Positions 34,560-45,615 of a DNA stretch of 64,000 nucleotides are shown here, piece after piece (within the stretch, counting starts at the first letter, position 1; the number at the start of each line of letters is the position of its first letter). The DNA is from Ampelocalamus luodianensis (lineage: Eukaryota; Streptophyta; Magnoliopsida; Poales; Poaceae): assembly GCA_036346255.1 (NCBI GenBank), contig CM070629.1, positions 53,938,916 through 54,002,915 on the forward strand, read 5' to 3'. The translations under genes and the position numbers were made by a program. The notes below the pieces were generated by a model. That model ran no database searches. It saw nothing but the letters and a program-made list of their open reading frames with translations, and had not been told where the DNA came from.

Positions 34560-35167
34560 TGATGTAAGTGTGGCCCGATCTTCCGATAGGTAATGATACG
34601 TCGATTGTGGAGAACACAACATTGATGATCCGAAGGCTCCGGCCCGAACAGATCGACCCCCTCGCAATCACTACACCACTGCTCCGTTGGTTATCAACCG
34701 TGCCAAACGCGGTTGACCTCACCAAGAAGGCTATCTCCTGCAAGCGAATCGAGAACACAAGCAAGAGAGTAGAAGATGCAATCTGTATTGCGAATAATAA
34801 TTGAAGCACACAAGTTGGGGTTCCTCAAACCGATGAACGGCGAAAACTGCAAAGCAGAATATTATCTAAGAAAAACCCGAGCAAAACTAAAGGGCGACGG
34901 CTCCTATATGAGGAGGGCAGCCAAGAGGGGGAAACCCTAGGGCGTGGATACTGTTCATGTGTGAATAGTGCCCATGTGAACAGCACGGGCCTAGGGGTGG
35001 CTGGTCACTAGATGGGCCAGATCGTTCGCTAGATGGGTCAAGTCGTCGACCAATACATTACATAGCCCGTGGGCCAATAATTGGTGATGCAGCACCATGG
35101 CATGTAGATGCAGCATCATGGCATGTAGACATAGCACCATGGCGTGTAGACGAAGCTCGACGGCCCA
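34560..35167 (-). repeat. 5' LTR of the gag-protease Gypsy element
   Basis: This 608-bp repeat is the partner of 29782-30401 and ends in GGCCCA before the ACACA duplication. Confidence 0.92.
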
Positions 35168-35172
35168 ACACA
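35168..35172. repeat. Target-site duplication ACACA, right copy
   Basis: ACACA directly follows the right LTR and pairs with 29777-29781. Confidence 0.85.
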
Positions 35173-35399
35173 AGGCGGTCAGACCGCACAACAGAACCAG
35201 AGAAACACATTCTTTGGAAAAAGCTGACCGGGCCACTTGACCTGGAAGTCTGGTCGGACTAGACTTACAACTGCGGCCAGATCGCTCCACAAAGAAACCA
35301 GAAAATCCAGAAAAACACATTCTGTGAAAAAAAAAGCGTACCGCTTCAATAGAATCAATACTATCGCCATGTGGTAATACCACTGAGCAAATGCGGTCA

Positions 35400-35775
35400 T
35401 ACCGTAGACCAGGTTTACGACCACACAGGTCTACGACCATGATCAGGTCCACGACCACGACAAGGTCCACGATCACGCAGGTCTACGACCATGATCAGGT
35501 CGCGACCAGAGTCTACGACCACTGTGTACGACCAGTGTCTATGACCACAGTTCTATGAGCAATGTCCACGACCACTGTTCTATGACCAGGTCTACGACCA
35601 CTGCCTTCAACCAGTGTCTACGACCAGTGTCTTCGACCACTGTCTACGACCAGTGTTTACGACAAGGTCTTCGACCACTGTTCATGACAAGGTCTTCGAC
35701 CACTGTTCATGACAAGGTCTTCAACTATTGTTCAACAAGGTCTTCGACCAGGTCTACGACCAGTTGCGGTAATAC
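35400..35775. repeat. Short tandem repeats of TCTACGACCA type
   Basis: Units such as GGTCTACGACCA, CCAGTGTCTACGACCA and CAAGGTCTTCGACCACTG recur about every 15-30 bases. The spacing varies, and the most regular part is 35660-35730 (period about 27). Each unit is partly self-complementary (GGTC..GACC). The array is low-complexity and non-coding. Confidence 0.75.
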
Positions 35776-35839
35776 CACCAACAGCATGCGGTCATACCGT
35801 CAGAGACTAAAAAACAAGGATTTTGCATTTCGCTTCAAC

Positions 35840-36230
35840 TCAATTTGCAAAACACATTTGTCAATTGATGCACGATGCAAATAAGGGTTAAAAGCGAGAT
35901 TCTTAACAAGTTGTAAAACATATTTTCCATCTTTTAGAATCATACCACAAGGAATAAGGTACATGGACTAAGACAATTTGCAAAACACATTTGCAAACTA
36001 AAGTCACATGCTACAAAGAACATGCATGAGCCTCAACTATTTGCAAAACACATTCACAAACAATAGCATCATGCCACAAGGAGAAGGTGCATGGACTTCA
36101 ACCATTTGCAAAACACATTTGCAAATTATAGTCTCATGCTACAAAGATTATGCATGAGCTTCAACTATTTGCAAAATATATTCGCAAATAATAGCATCAT
36201 GCCTAGATGAGCTAGAGCAAACAAGATTGA
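35840..36230. repeat. Tandem array of a roughly 63-bp unit
   Basis: TTTGCAAAACACATTT recurs at about 35843, 35977, 36041, 36104 and 36168. The later copies are spaced 63-64 bases and separated by diverged text containing ATCATGCCACAAGG or its variants. Even and odd copies look more alike, which suggests a higher-order unit of about 127 bases. Confidence 0.8.
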
Positions 36231-36429
36231 GCTATCAACACATGATGACACTCAAGCTACTATACAAGGCCCCTCTTAATAGTATGGCAACCTATACTAG
36301 CAATCTGGTCTCCAACCAAACACCAAGACCGGTAAAAGACTAGGAACACATTCTTAGCCCTAGCTAGTCAGTCATACCTTAGCCTTGCACACCTTTTTGA
36401 AGCTTGATGACGCACATCTTCACTTCAAG

Positions 36430-36745
36430 TCTGGGTCACTGTCTTGACTTTGATAATAATCAACACATGATGATTTCCTTTACTTCAGGATCTTGACTTG
36501 ATGCTCATCAACACATGATGGCATCCTTCATCCCGAGTCTTGATATGCATCAACATATGATGCATGCTTCACTTTTCCCTCCATCAACACTACATGATGA
36601 ATCTTCTCTTGACTTGATGATCAACTCATGATCATCTCTTTTTTGAGATCTTGATACGTATCAATACATGATGCGTCCTTTATTCCAAACTCTTGACTTG
36701 ATGACGATCAACTTATGATGTCATCCAAAGTCTTCATCATCGTAG
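36430..36745. repeat. Irregular repeats of the CTTGACTTGATG / CAACACATGATG pair
   Basis: The pair of words CTTGACTTGATG and ATCAACACATGATG (with variants) recurs five or more times with spacing of about 45-65 bases. It continues the repeat-rich character of the region; no gene is visible. Confidence 0.6.
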
Positions 36746-37110
36746 AACATAACCTATTCATCTAACTCATGGAAAATATTAGTTTCATAATTTGATTGTT
36801 ATTAATTACCATAACATACCATTAACTCATAATGGTAGGATAAGATACTTCAATCTTTCCTTCTTTGGTAATTTATGACGACCATCACAATTACAAATAA
36901 TTGAATGTAAAAATATATGAGTATATATGAACTACACAAGTCTTATATACTCATTTGATATGTTTCAAAATAAAGATCCTTAATATATGTGAAAAAAGGA
37001 ATATGGATCAATACCAACAAAATCACAAAACATAGAATGAACTCCCCCTAAATGTGTGCATATACGAATGTGTAATAAGAACATATGCACATATTCAAGT
37101 TAACCTTTTG

Positions 37111-38550
37111 GTAGAATTCAACCTATATTTTGGATCCGAGGAATGCAACAAGATATAAGAATATGATGTCGAATGTATACCTCCATGATTTTCACCTTTT
37201 TATCCACATGAGACTAAATAATAGGTATAACAACAGAAGTGTTAGTCTCACAAATAGATTTGTCATTAATCACCAAAATACTCCATTAACTCATAATGGC
37301 GGGTCTAGATTCTTCAGCGGGCTGCGTTGGTGTGAGGTGCTACGCCGCGTGGCCTTGGCGCTAGCGAGCGCAGCATGGCCTAGAAAAACAATTCAGTTTT
37401 CCAGATTTTGCTAATTAGGCTGAGAGTGTTAGGCAATTTTTTTTGATGTGGAAAAACAAGTCCATAACTTGTGAAAATTTAAGGAAGGGTTATGACATAG
37501 TGTATAATTTTGTGTAATTTTTCTAGGGTTTTAAATTTGTTGTATTTTTCTCAAAAATTCTCTTAAGCTTCTCTTTGTATGTATTTTTATTATTTGAGGT
37601 GAAGAGAATTTCAAATCATGCTTTAATTATTTCTTATTTTATTAACATTATAACTACACCAAGTTTGTATTATCATATTTTGTTTTAGGTTATTTTAATT
37701 ATCAACTAGGTTTGGATTGTTTATTTATCATCCCTCGTTTCAATTCATTTTAATTTCTTAATGAGTTTTGGATTTCCAGTATTTGATTTTCAAACTTCTT
37801 AATTAGACAATAAATCTTGCAATAAAATCTGGAAAAGCAAATGTCAACAAGATCCATAAAGAGTTTTAAAAAGTTCACGTTTTTACCTATTTGAAAACAA
37901 TCCCAATTTTTGAGACGTTACAAGAGGTGTATCGATCAGCTATGTATAGATTCAAAGTACCTGCTAGCTGTCTACATACATTTGTATGTATGTACACGCG
38001 TGGTGTAGCTATATCTATCTAGGAGTGACCACATCGATCTATCGCGGTAGATGGATCGGTCGATCCCGTGCATGCATGATTCATGAAAGAGCTGCAGGGC
38101 CACCTTTCTAAGCTAGCTAACATGCCAGCAGCTGCCAGCTCTAATATCTCCGGAGCTAGCTGACAATTGACATGCATGCAGTGTACGTAGTACGTTATCT
38201 GTGGTCCCTTGTTATGGGCACTCGACCAGCACCATATGCATGTGCATCGATCATACCTAGTATCATCGATCTCTAACAAATAAATTCCTGCAACTTGGTA
38301 ATCAGCAATATGCTATACATATGGGATGCATCTGCCTATGCGGCTAAACACGTCTACAAACTTTAGCTGAATGGTACAAATCAACATATACATATACATA
38401 TAGGTGGGTGCAGATCAAAGCAAAATCAAGTAGGCTACAAAATATCATGTGACCAATTGGGAAATAACAATAACGGTGTGCAACTGACGACTGGCCCGAG
38501 CCGGGCCGTCAGGTCATACTTGTAGCCTCACACTGTATGTCTGTCATATA
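37111..38550. other. Intergenic DNA, with a possible LTR fragment ending near 37921
   Basis: 37380-37921 is AT-rich and ends in TTTTTGAGACGTTACA, the style of a plant Gypsy LTR end, but no partner copy or TSD is visible. 37922-38550 has scattered short palindromes such as GCATGCATG. No coding frame is supported. The host sequence ends in CATATA at the Helitron insertion point. Confidence 0.35.
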
Positions 38551-38570
38551 TCTCTACTACTAAAAAGAAC

Positions 38571-39630
38571 TTGGTGGTCGTTCGTCCTCCCTTCCCCCTC
38601 TCACTTACAGGAAATTGGGGCTGACATGTCTACCACGATTGCAACATCCCACCACTCTCCCCTTCCTGTGGCCATGCCCCAGCAACCCACAGCTAGCCCA
38701 CCACTCTTCCATCCCCTCCCGCTCAGTGCCACCACCTCCAATCCTCTCCCTCCATCCCCTGCATTGGTGGCAGCGTGCCGGTCTTACCGAGTTGCAAGCC
38801 AGAAACGCGTCCAATGGCACTGGGGCAGCACCACAGTGGGCTGCAGTGCACATGACAACCACGCACAAGTCGCTCCCAATCCTTTCCCCCTCTCTTCCGA
38901 TCCACGCCATCCCCAAATCCCCACCACATCTCTTCGCGTCATAATTTGGTGAGGAAGACATGGTGCCACCAGATCATGGTACGTTGGGTAGATCTGTCGG
39001 ATCTGGGCTGTTGTGTGCTCATCTTCCTCGGATGTAACGTCCTTCAACGGCAATCCCCACACCTTGTGCCGCCCCTCTCCAACTCCATGCTGCTTCTTGA
39101 TTCATACCTGCAACGGCGACAAGATGGCATGGAGTGCCCCCAGCGCCGATAAGTATGCAGTGCAAGGACGAGAACATGGCGTGGTGATGGTGGGGATTTG
39201 CTCACCGGGGGTCGCAATGTAGAGGAATGTGGCAGCCCAGATCCGATCTACTCCATGCCATGGTGAGATGCATGGCGGTGTCGATGTGGCTGGCGGTAGT
39301 CGTGGTCTCGTCGACAAGGCAAGAGAAGGTTTGTGAAGAAGACACATTTTTATTTTCCCTCGATTATTTTTATTTCCTCGGCTTTATTTTGATGTTTTCG
39401 CGTGAAAGGAATTCATATTTATTTTTCGCTATGGTTTGACAAAAACCATGCCGCCTTCGCCACCGAGCACCGAGGACATGGTAACCATTGTCGCACCGCC
39501 GGCTTTGTTCTTGGCGTAGGCCGTGGCATGGGCCGAGAGGTCAATCAGTGCAAAGGATGTCTACCATGAGCCCTGTTACACACCATTGGCGATGGTGGCC
39601 TAGAGGCGGGTCTTGACGGTGTCGATCAGG
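38571..39630. other. Helitron 5' interior, GC-rich, no gene recognised
   Basis: Overlapping open frames of about 110 codons occur on both strands at 38605-38961 because of the C-rich composition. None shows a domain. 39440-39630 leads into the kinase fragment and may contain more of that gene, but I cannot match it. Confidence 0.4.
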
Positions 39631-39771
39631 GAGCAAGGCCAAGACAAGGAGGGATAGACCATTCTCTACCTCATCTTCGACTACATGGACACTGACCTCA
39701 ACAAGTTCTTCCACGACCACCACCAGAACCACGAGAAGATCCCCGCCCACACCATCAAGGTATCCATCCAT

Positions 39772-39776
39772 CCATA
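39772..39776. repeat. Target-site duplication CCATA, left copy
   Basis: CCATA precedes the solo LTR and is repeated at 41160-41164. Confidence 0.85.
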
Positions 39777-41159
39777 TGTTGATGCAATCTATGCGCATAC
39801 AATAATAACTGCAAGCGCACAAGTCAGTTGTAGCTTTTCACCTGAGTATCCAGGGTTATCGATCTTAGGGAATAGTTGGGATTACAACTAAGACTGACAA
39901 TTACTTCTACCAAGAACGTTGTATGAAATATTTAATCCCAAGAACTAAATTACAAGAGAATAGAAATCACTAAGGTTCTATCAAGACTAACTAGATCTTC
40001 CCTTGGGCTAGGATCACTTACATGTAAATTGATAAGTATACTGTGAATTGGTACTAGGCTATGATCACTCACACTACAGATCAATACCATCTTTTCACCT
40101 ATTCACGTGTCACGTGATAAGGCTAATCTAAGCGTAGCGAGCTCTGCACTATTTGATATAGATCAGATGACTATATCCAAAAAACAATGTTTCAATCTAG
40201 CAACTAATAAGTTGATTCTAGAAATCAACAAAATAATGCAATATCAAATAGATTGGTTGAAGCAATAAAGTACCATAAGCATAATAGATAATATCAGTGT
40301 TGATTACATCGCAAGATCCCTAGAAGGCTAGAACCCTAGGGAAAGAATAGGATCTACCCCCTTCTGGGTGGTGGAAACATTATGGAAAAAGTGGGGATCG
40401 AAGGAAAGTCGCCGCGACAAAGGATATCTAGGCGCCGGCAGGCACAAGGTGTAGCTTCGCTCAGCGCAAGGGTAACATCGGCCGGCGCTGCCCTAGTGCT
40501 GGCCGGCGCTTCCTCGGCGACTTCTCCTCCTGGCTCAATGAAACCCTAATCCGGCGATTTTGACGACTTCTTGGCTTTGAAACTTGGTTCTCTCGAGATT
40601 GATTGATTGTTTTCCATAGGGTGGTCTTTGTGTGCTTATATGGGCTCGGGGGTGAGGCTTCCCAACCTTGTGCGGCAAGAAACGAGGTCTTCGATGGCAG
40701 TGCACTGAGCGACGCAAAGAAAGAGCTGGACGGCGCAAGAGTTTCCCAAGTTGCCGGAGCTTAATTCGGGCCGAAAAGGGTGTGTCGGGCCCAAAGAGCC
40801 GGTTGGCGCAGGCCCAGCGCCGAGCGGCGCAGGGGCCTGATAGGTTGGGCTTCGACAGCTTCCGGGTTCGTAACTTTTGTGTATGACCTCCGATTCGAGA
40901 ATATAATATATGCGTTTTGATTGGCTTGATGAGGCAGATGTCATGGTATCCTACAATTTTTGATTTGATGAATTTAATTTTTGTAAATTTTCCAAAGAAA
41001 GCTCTTTATCTACTCTTTTTAGCCAATTTCCTGCGAAATAAGTAAAATAAAACATATATCTGGATTTTGTTAGGGTTAGTTCAAAAATAGTGCAGCACAA
41101 ATAACGAGGTAAATGAGAATAATATGGGGCGAGTAAAGCATATGAAATGAGTACCAACA
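39777..41159. mobile_element. Solo LTR in the intron of the CDKB2-like fragment
   Basis: The 1383-bp sequence begins TGTTGATG and ends ACCAACA, so it has TGTTG..CAACA inverted tips. It is flanked by a perfect 5-bp TSD and has no second LTR or internal coding region. This is the signature left when an LTR retrotransposon recombines between its two LTRs. Its interior includes a GC-rich block at 40390-40860. The family is not recognised. Its position inside the intron shows that it arrived after the gene fragment was in place. Confidence 0.85.
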
Positions 41160-41164
41160 CCATA
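41160..41164. repeat. Target-site duplication CCATA, right copy
   Basis: CCATA follows the CA end of the solo LTR and pairs with 39772-39776. Confidence 0.85.
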
Positions 41165-42012
41165 CAAATCGTAGATATTGTGTTCCTTTACCATTTCTGC
41201 AATTCGTGCATGCAAGGTGTTTGTTTGAATGCGTCAGCCATGGTTGATTCGATGGATGGTGATGGTGATGTCATGTGTGCGTGCAGATCCTGATGTATCA
41301 ACTTTGCAAGAGCGTGGCCTTCTACCAGGGACACGGTGTGCTGCACTGAGACCTCAAGCCGCACAACTTGCTCATGGTCCGCAAGACTTTGGGCTCAGTA
41401 CAAACATCAATCACTCCACCAGGTTAGTTTTCTTTTGGCTTAGTTGATGAATGATTGCTTTGAGTAGAAGTTATGAGTAGAAATGAGACTGGTAGAATAG
41501 TTTGAGAAATGAGAAAATATTTGATCCTGAATGCAACTAATTTTGTTTATTTATTTATGTTCTGAATGTAAGTTAATAGCCATACAATTCGATGTTTTCT
41601 TGAACAGAAGAATGCAGTAGAAAATGAAAAGTAGGATAACGGGAGAAGTATACTAAAATCTAAATGTAACTAGGCCATACCCCTCGACCTCCCATTATCT
41701 AGAGAGTTGAACAGTGATCTGCTTGTGGGGGTCAAAATTGCTAATTCTTGTGATAAATTGGATGAATTAGTCGGCTAACTAGATGAATGAGGTTTGTTCT
41801 CTTTCAATTTTACTAGTTGCTTGGAAGGATCCTACCGCAATGTCATGATGTCATGCTCTTTGTAAAATCAATATATGAGAGCACCGGTTGATGCAGAGTT
41901 TTCTTGAATCTGATCAAATACGCTATGTTTTTTCAAGGGACTCCAATATGATTTTGAGTTCTTAACTTTGTTTCATTTGAAGTATCTAATGATGGTTCTG
42001 GACCTTCTGCAG

Positions 42013-42061
42013 GTGGAATGTGACTTCCAGGGTGTACGATTCAAGCTCAGAAACAAGTTGG
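42013..42061 (+). pseudogene. Exon-like 49-bp piece of unknown origin
   Basis: CTTCTGCAG precedes and GTGAGAG follows a segment encoding VECDFQGVRFKLRNKLG, a charged, protein-like sequence with good splice signals on both sides. It is too short to assign to a family. It lies downstream of the kinase fragment on the same strand and could be from a second captured gene. Confidence 0.35.
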
Positions 42062-45000
42062 GTGAGAGCAAATCTAGCCATTAATAGATCAAAGAAACGA
42101 CAGTAGTGATACCAAAAAGGTAACCCCTCTTATCATAGTCTTATTCTGAACTGCTATATATTGTCTTGTATACGGAATGTACTAACCTAAGTGTAGAGCT
42201 CTGTATATCAGTTGATGCATTTGCAAGTGCTATCCAGCTCTATCATTGTTGCTGGAGGCGGATCTCTGACAAAAGAAATGGAGAAGATGACTGCACATGA
42301 TACATGTGTTGTCCATGGTATTGTTGTACGTCTAAAACTATACCGTAGGTTGTTCCATATTTTGTACAATAGATTAATTTATGCTTCCATTTATAAGAAA
42401 TCTATGTTGATTGATATATGAATTAACTAGTAAATTATGTTCTCACGTGCAGTGGAAGGTACAAAATTTAAGGCTTGGGCATTCAACATTTGTTATGAGC
42501 ATCTGACGAGTCTACAAGAGCTGCTATGCTCCAATAGATCAGTAGTGATTTTGTGGTAAGATATTCTTTTAGGTTGGACTATTGGTGTGTAGCTCCTATA
42601 ATTTGCTAAACTTGAAAAACACTTTGTTTCTTCGTTGAAATTGGGGGCATACTTATTGTTCTATTTGGAGCAAATGGTGTTTTGTTTTGTTAATTTGGAG
42701 CGATTGGTGTGAACTTTTTGTGAGCGTTGCTTGGGTATTATCCTATATGTAATCCACAAATGGGTGAACTTTTGTAAAGGATGGCTAGAAGAGCTTACTA
42801 TGGTCATTTGCGATAAAATTATTGACTTAGCCATGCAACACAATGGCATGGTTATATATGCCAATTTTGCAACAAACATAATGGAATGGTTATATATGCC
42901 AATTTGGCAACAATCCGTCGGCACTCAGCTATATCTCCATATATTCCAATTTTCTAAAGATATGGGCTCTAGATGTCTTATTGTGAATTTCATTTTGAGA
43001 AATACAATTAGTAATTTAGTACTAAGACTACACAAGATCAAGTGACTGAAGCGCTAATGACCAAGATAGGTTAACAAAAATAGTTGTAATGGGTTTTAAA
43101 GCATCCAATATTGTCATGGGCCCGTGTTGTTAGCCTCTCTCTTCTCCCCGAACTGCTCGTGAGTTGCAACCTCGCGTACCCCAACCTCTCCTCTCCCCTT
43201 CCACACGTGGTCATGCCCCCGACACCCCAACTGTCCACAACTTCCCCTCCCCATCAGCCATCACCGCCCGCCCTCGCGCTACCTCATATGTTTCACCCTC
43301 CTCACATCCACACTACCCCGCCGCCCCTAACTCATCCACTGTCGGTCAAGCCTTTCATGTTGTTGTCGCATTCCCAACTTGATCTCGGCTGCTCTCCACT
43401 GGATCTGGTCTAGGCCTCGATTCAAGTCAAATATGGTCACCTTTGGGGTGTCGGTGCCTCGGCCCTTGCCGGATATGTGTGTCCCAGGCATCACCAAGCT
43501 TCCGCCGCCTACAGGGGTCTATCTCTGTTGCCCCTCTCTCACGGGTCACTACTATTAGGCTTCCCCTGCTTATGTCATCGTCGCTGCCCTCCCCTTGGCT
43601 AGATTTGCTCCTCTTCGCTCGCCATGCCATCGTGCTCGATCGCCATGTCCGCCAGGGTGCACCATCGCACGAAGCAGGTAGCGTTGCTTGCACCGTCGGT
43701 GGTGGAGGAGCAGCGGCTAATGTGGTAGCCACTCATGGAGATGCGGCGGGAGCGCAAGTAGCCGCGGCACAGGGAGGTGGCTGGCGAGATGGTGCGGCGA
43801 GAGTGCGAGTAGCCACAACACGGGAAGGTGGCCAGTGAGACGATGGCACATCGCCGTCTACTGCTACTTTTTGTGCACAACCGTCAAGCTCATAGTCCTT
43901 GTTGTGGTGTGTGTGCCCGCTGTGCTATGCCACCGCGCCATGCGTTTGCCCCGCCGAGCATCCACTGTGCGGGAAGGTGGCCGGCTAGACAACGGCCAAG
44001 TGTGAAAATGTCTACTACTGCTTCCCGTGCACGATCATCAAGGTTATTGTCCTCACAGCGGTGTGTGTGCTCGTAGCGCCATGTGCACAATGACAAGCAG
44101 ACAATGTGTGGAGAGGTTGTCGCCGGGGGCGACGGTGGAGTGCGACATATGACTGGTGCATCTGGCTCTTCAACACTTAGACAAGAGGCAAGTTGTAGTA
44201 GATTTAAATATCTCTTCAACTTATTGACCTTCCAATTAATCTTAATTAACTTATGATCAATATGATATTAGAGCAACTTTGAGGCATACCACTATTGAAG
44301 AAATTGAGGCAAAAAATCAGCCATTGAAGACCAAGCGGTAAGTACAATGTAGTTTGTGTTAAAAGTTGTATTTTGCCTTAAAAAAGTTTTGTGCCTTGGG
44401 TGTTAACTAGCTGCAGATATGTATCTTTGAAAAGAAAGGAATGAGGAAGCAATTGAAATAGTCCAGACTAACTCCAATACTCTAAGAGAATGGACATGTG
44501 CATCTCGAGAGAATGGTTATGCATGTGCATCCCGAGAGAAAGGTTATGTGCATCCTATACGAGTATAGGCAAGCCATTTCCTGAAATGTTGCATCTGACA
44601 TGTGAAATTATGTATGTATGCGCTTCTACCGATACTAAATCATCAATGCTTCCTACCGAATATGATCATCAACATCTATGTATAAATATGTCTCCGTTGT
44701 CCCTCACCATCACCGTGTGTTTGTTACCTTATCATGTTAACCAATTTTTTGTTTAGCTTGGTGCTTTCCCGATGTTAATGCATCATCTGAATCAAAAAGG
44801 TAGAGCGCTATTTCATAACGTTGTAGCATTTGATGTTTTATACGATACTAATTGATATTCAAATGTTTTACAGCTATTCGCCTTTGGTCCATGCAAATGA
44901 AGGACCTCATAGGTCACAAATACAAATAACTCCTTTGGCATGCCTCATACCTGAAGTAACAATAGTTTACCGGACTTGCTTCTTGTCTGTTACTTATTGC

Positions 45001-45610
45001 CAAGATCTGCAACATGTATGTATCTAGTGCACACCTATTTTTACATTCATGACCTATGTAATAAGTGTTCCGTGTAACCTACATAGACCTGATCAGGTTA
45101 TAAACCCATTTTACTCTTATTTGTAAACTCCATGTCTCTGAGCATGCTCATGAACGACAAGCTTCAAACATCTTAACGACATCAACACAATATGCCAAGA
45201 GTTCTTGCATCTGTGTTTTGTTATTTAGCTGACGTGTCAATGATTTGTGAAGTCTGACTATGGCCTGGATACTTCTTATTTGTTTCATTACTGCTCCTAT
45301 CTATTCATCTCTTACGTGAAGTTGACCTAGATACGTTAGAATGCTTTCATATAGTTAAATTTATTATTTTGCCTTCCGACCACTCTATCAAAATTCACCC
45401 ATTGCATTAAGTGATCTTTGCATAAATTTGAGCAAAATTATCATCAAAGATCTTTCTGTAAACTGATAAATTTCTAGATGTTAACTTTCTATGGTGCACG
45501 TAATGCAAAGAAAAGATTGAGTAGTAAAAGTGGAGATATTTTTTCTCCTTTTGATAGGGCTAGAGTGAAGAGCGGTAAAGATAGGTTGAGAAACAAAGGT
45601 TGGGAGCAGC
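42062..45610. other. Helitron interior with no recognised gene
   Basis: 42062-43090 is AT-rich. 42212-42340 has an open frame (LSSSIIVAGGGSLTKEMEKM) with no known relative. 43100-44200 is GC-rich with several overlapping frames. Within it a diverged tandem duplication of about 150 bp is visible: CGGGAAGGTGGCC followed by GTCTACTGCT or GTCTACTACTGCTT, at about 43823-43940 and 43971-44090. 44250-45610 is AT-rich without features. Confidence 0.45.
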
Positions 45611-45615
45611 CTTGT
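45611..45615. repeat. Target-site duplication CTTGT, left copy
   Basis: CTTGT precedes the left LTR of the Copia element and recurs at 56758-56762. Confidence 0.92.

Larger units (their letters stand above)
29782..35167 (-). mobile_element. 5.4-kb Ty3/Gypsy element with gag and protease only
   Basis: Two LTRs of 620 and 608 bp (starting TGATGTAAGTG, ending in CCA), a perfect 5-bp TSD and a tRNA-iMet primer site define the element. ORFs read on the minus strand. After a leader of about 1.9 kb come gag, a zinc knuckle and an aspartic protease domain. Only about 165 bases then remain before the 3' LTR, so reverse transcriptase, RNase H, integrase and a recognisable polypurine tract are absent. 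It can therefore move only with enzymes supplied by a related autonomous element. The LTRs differ by scattered substitutions, mostly C/T or G/A, and one 12-bp indel. Confidence 0.93.
35173..37110 (-). repeat. Repeat-rich region, possibly the 3' part of a Copia (Sirevirus-like) element
   Basis: No gene frame is supported. Three features suggest Sirevirus-type DNA on the minus strand. They are several GCGGTCATACCG-type near-palindromes at 35173-35420 and 35765-35805, arrays of short repeats, and a TTTAGGGGGAGTTC motif (complement near 37043-37056) that looks like a polypurine tract. The similarity to the intact Copia element downstream is in motif style, not in alignable sequence. No LTR pair or TSD was found. 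Confidence 0.35.
39634..41405 (+). pseudogene. CDKB2-type cyclin-dependent kinase gene fragment
   Basis: Two exon pieces match a plant-specific B2-type CDK. The first (about 39634-39759) reads TILYLIFDYMDTDLNKF then NHEKIPAHTIK and ends at a proper GT donor. The second (from 41287, after GTGCAG) reads ILMYQLCKSVAF then DLKPHNLLM and loses similarity after about 41405. In intact CDKB2 this is the hinge and catalytic loop of the kinase that drives G2/M. Here the catalytic HRD is interrupted: the arginine codon is TGA. Another stop lies upstream at KEG-stop. The N-lobe with the ATP-binding lysine and the whole C-lobe are absent. The intron holds a solo LTR; without it and one TSD copy it would be about 140 bp. 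It is a non-functional captured fragment. Confidence 0.85.

Noticed and set aside
35840..36230. Regularly spaced repeats resembling a CRISPR array
   Set aside because: The repeats are part of a 63-bp tandem unit with diverged but related spacers, in a plant nuclear context with no cas genes.
38605..38961. Overlapping ORFs of 108-118 residues on both strands near the Helitron 5' end
   Set aside because: Mutually overlapping frames in a C-rich block with no domain; they cannot all be real and none stands out.
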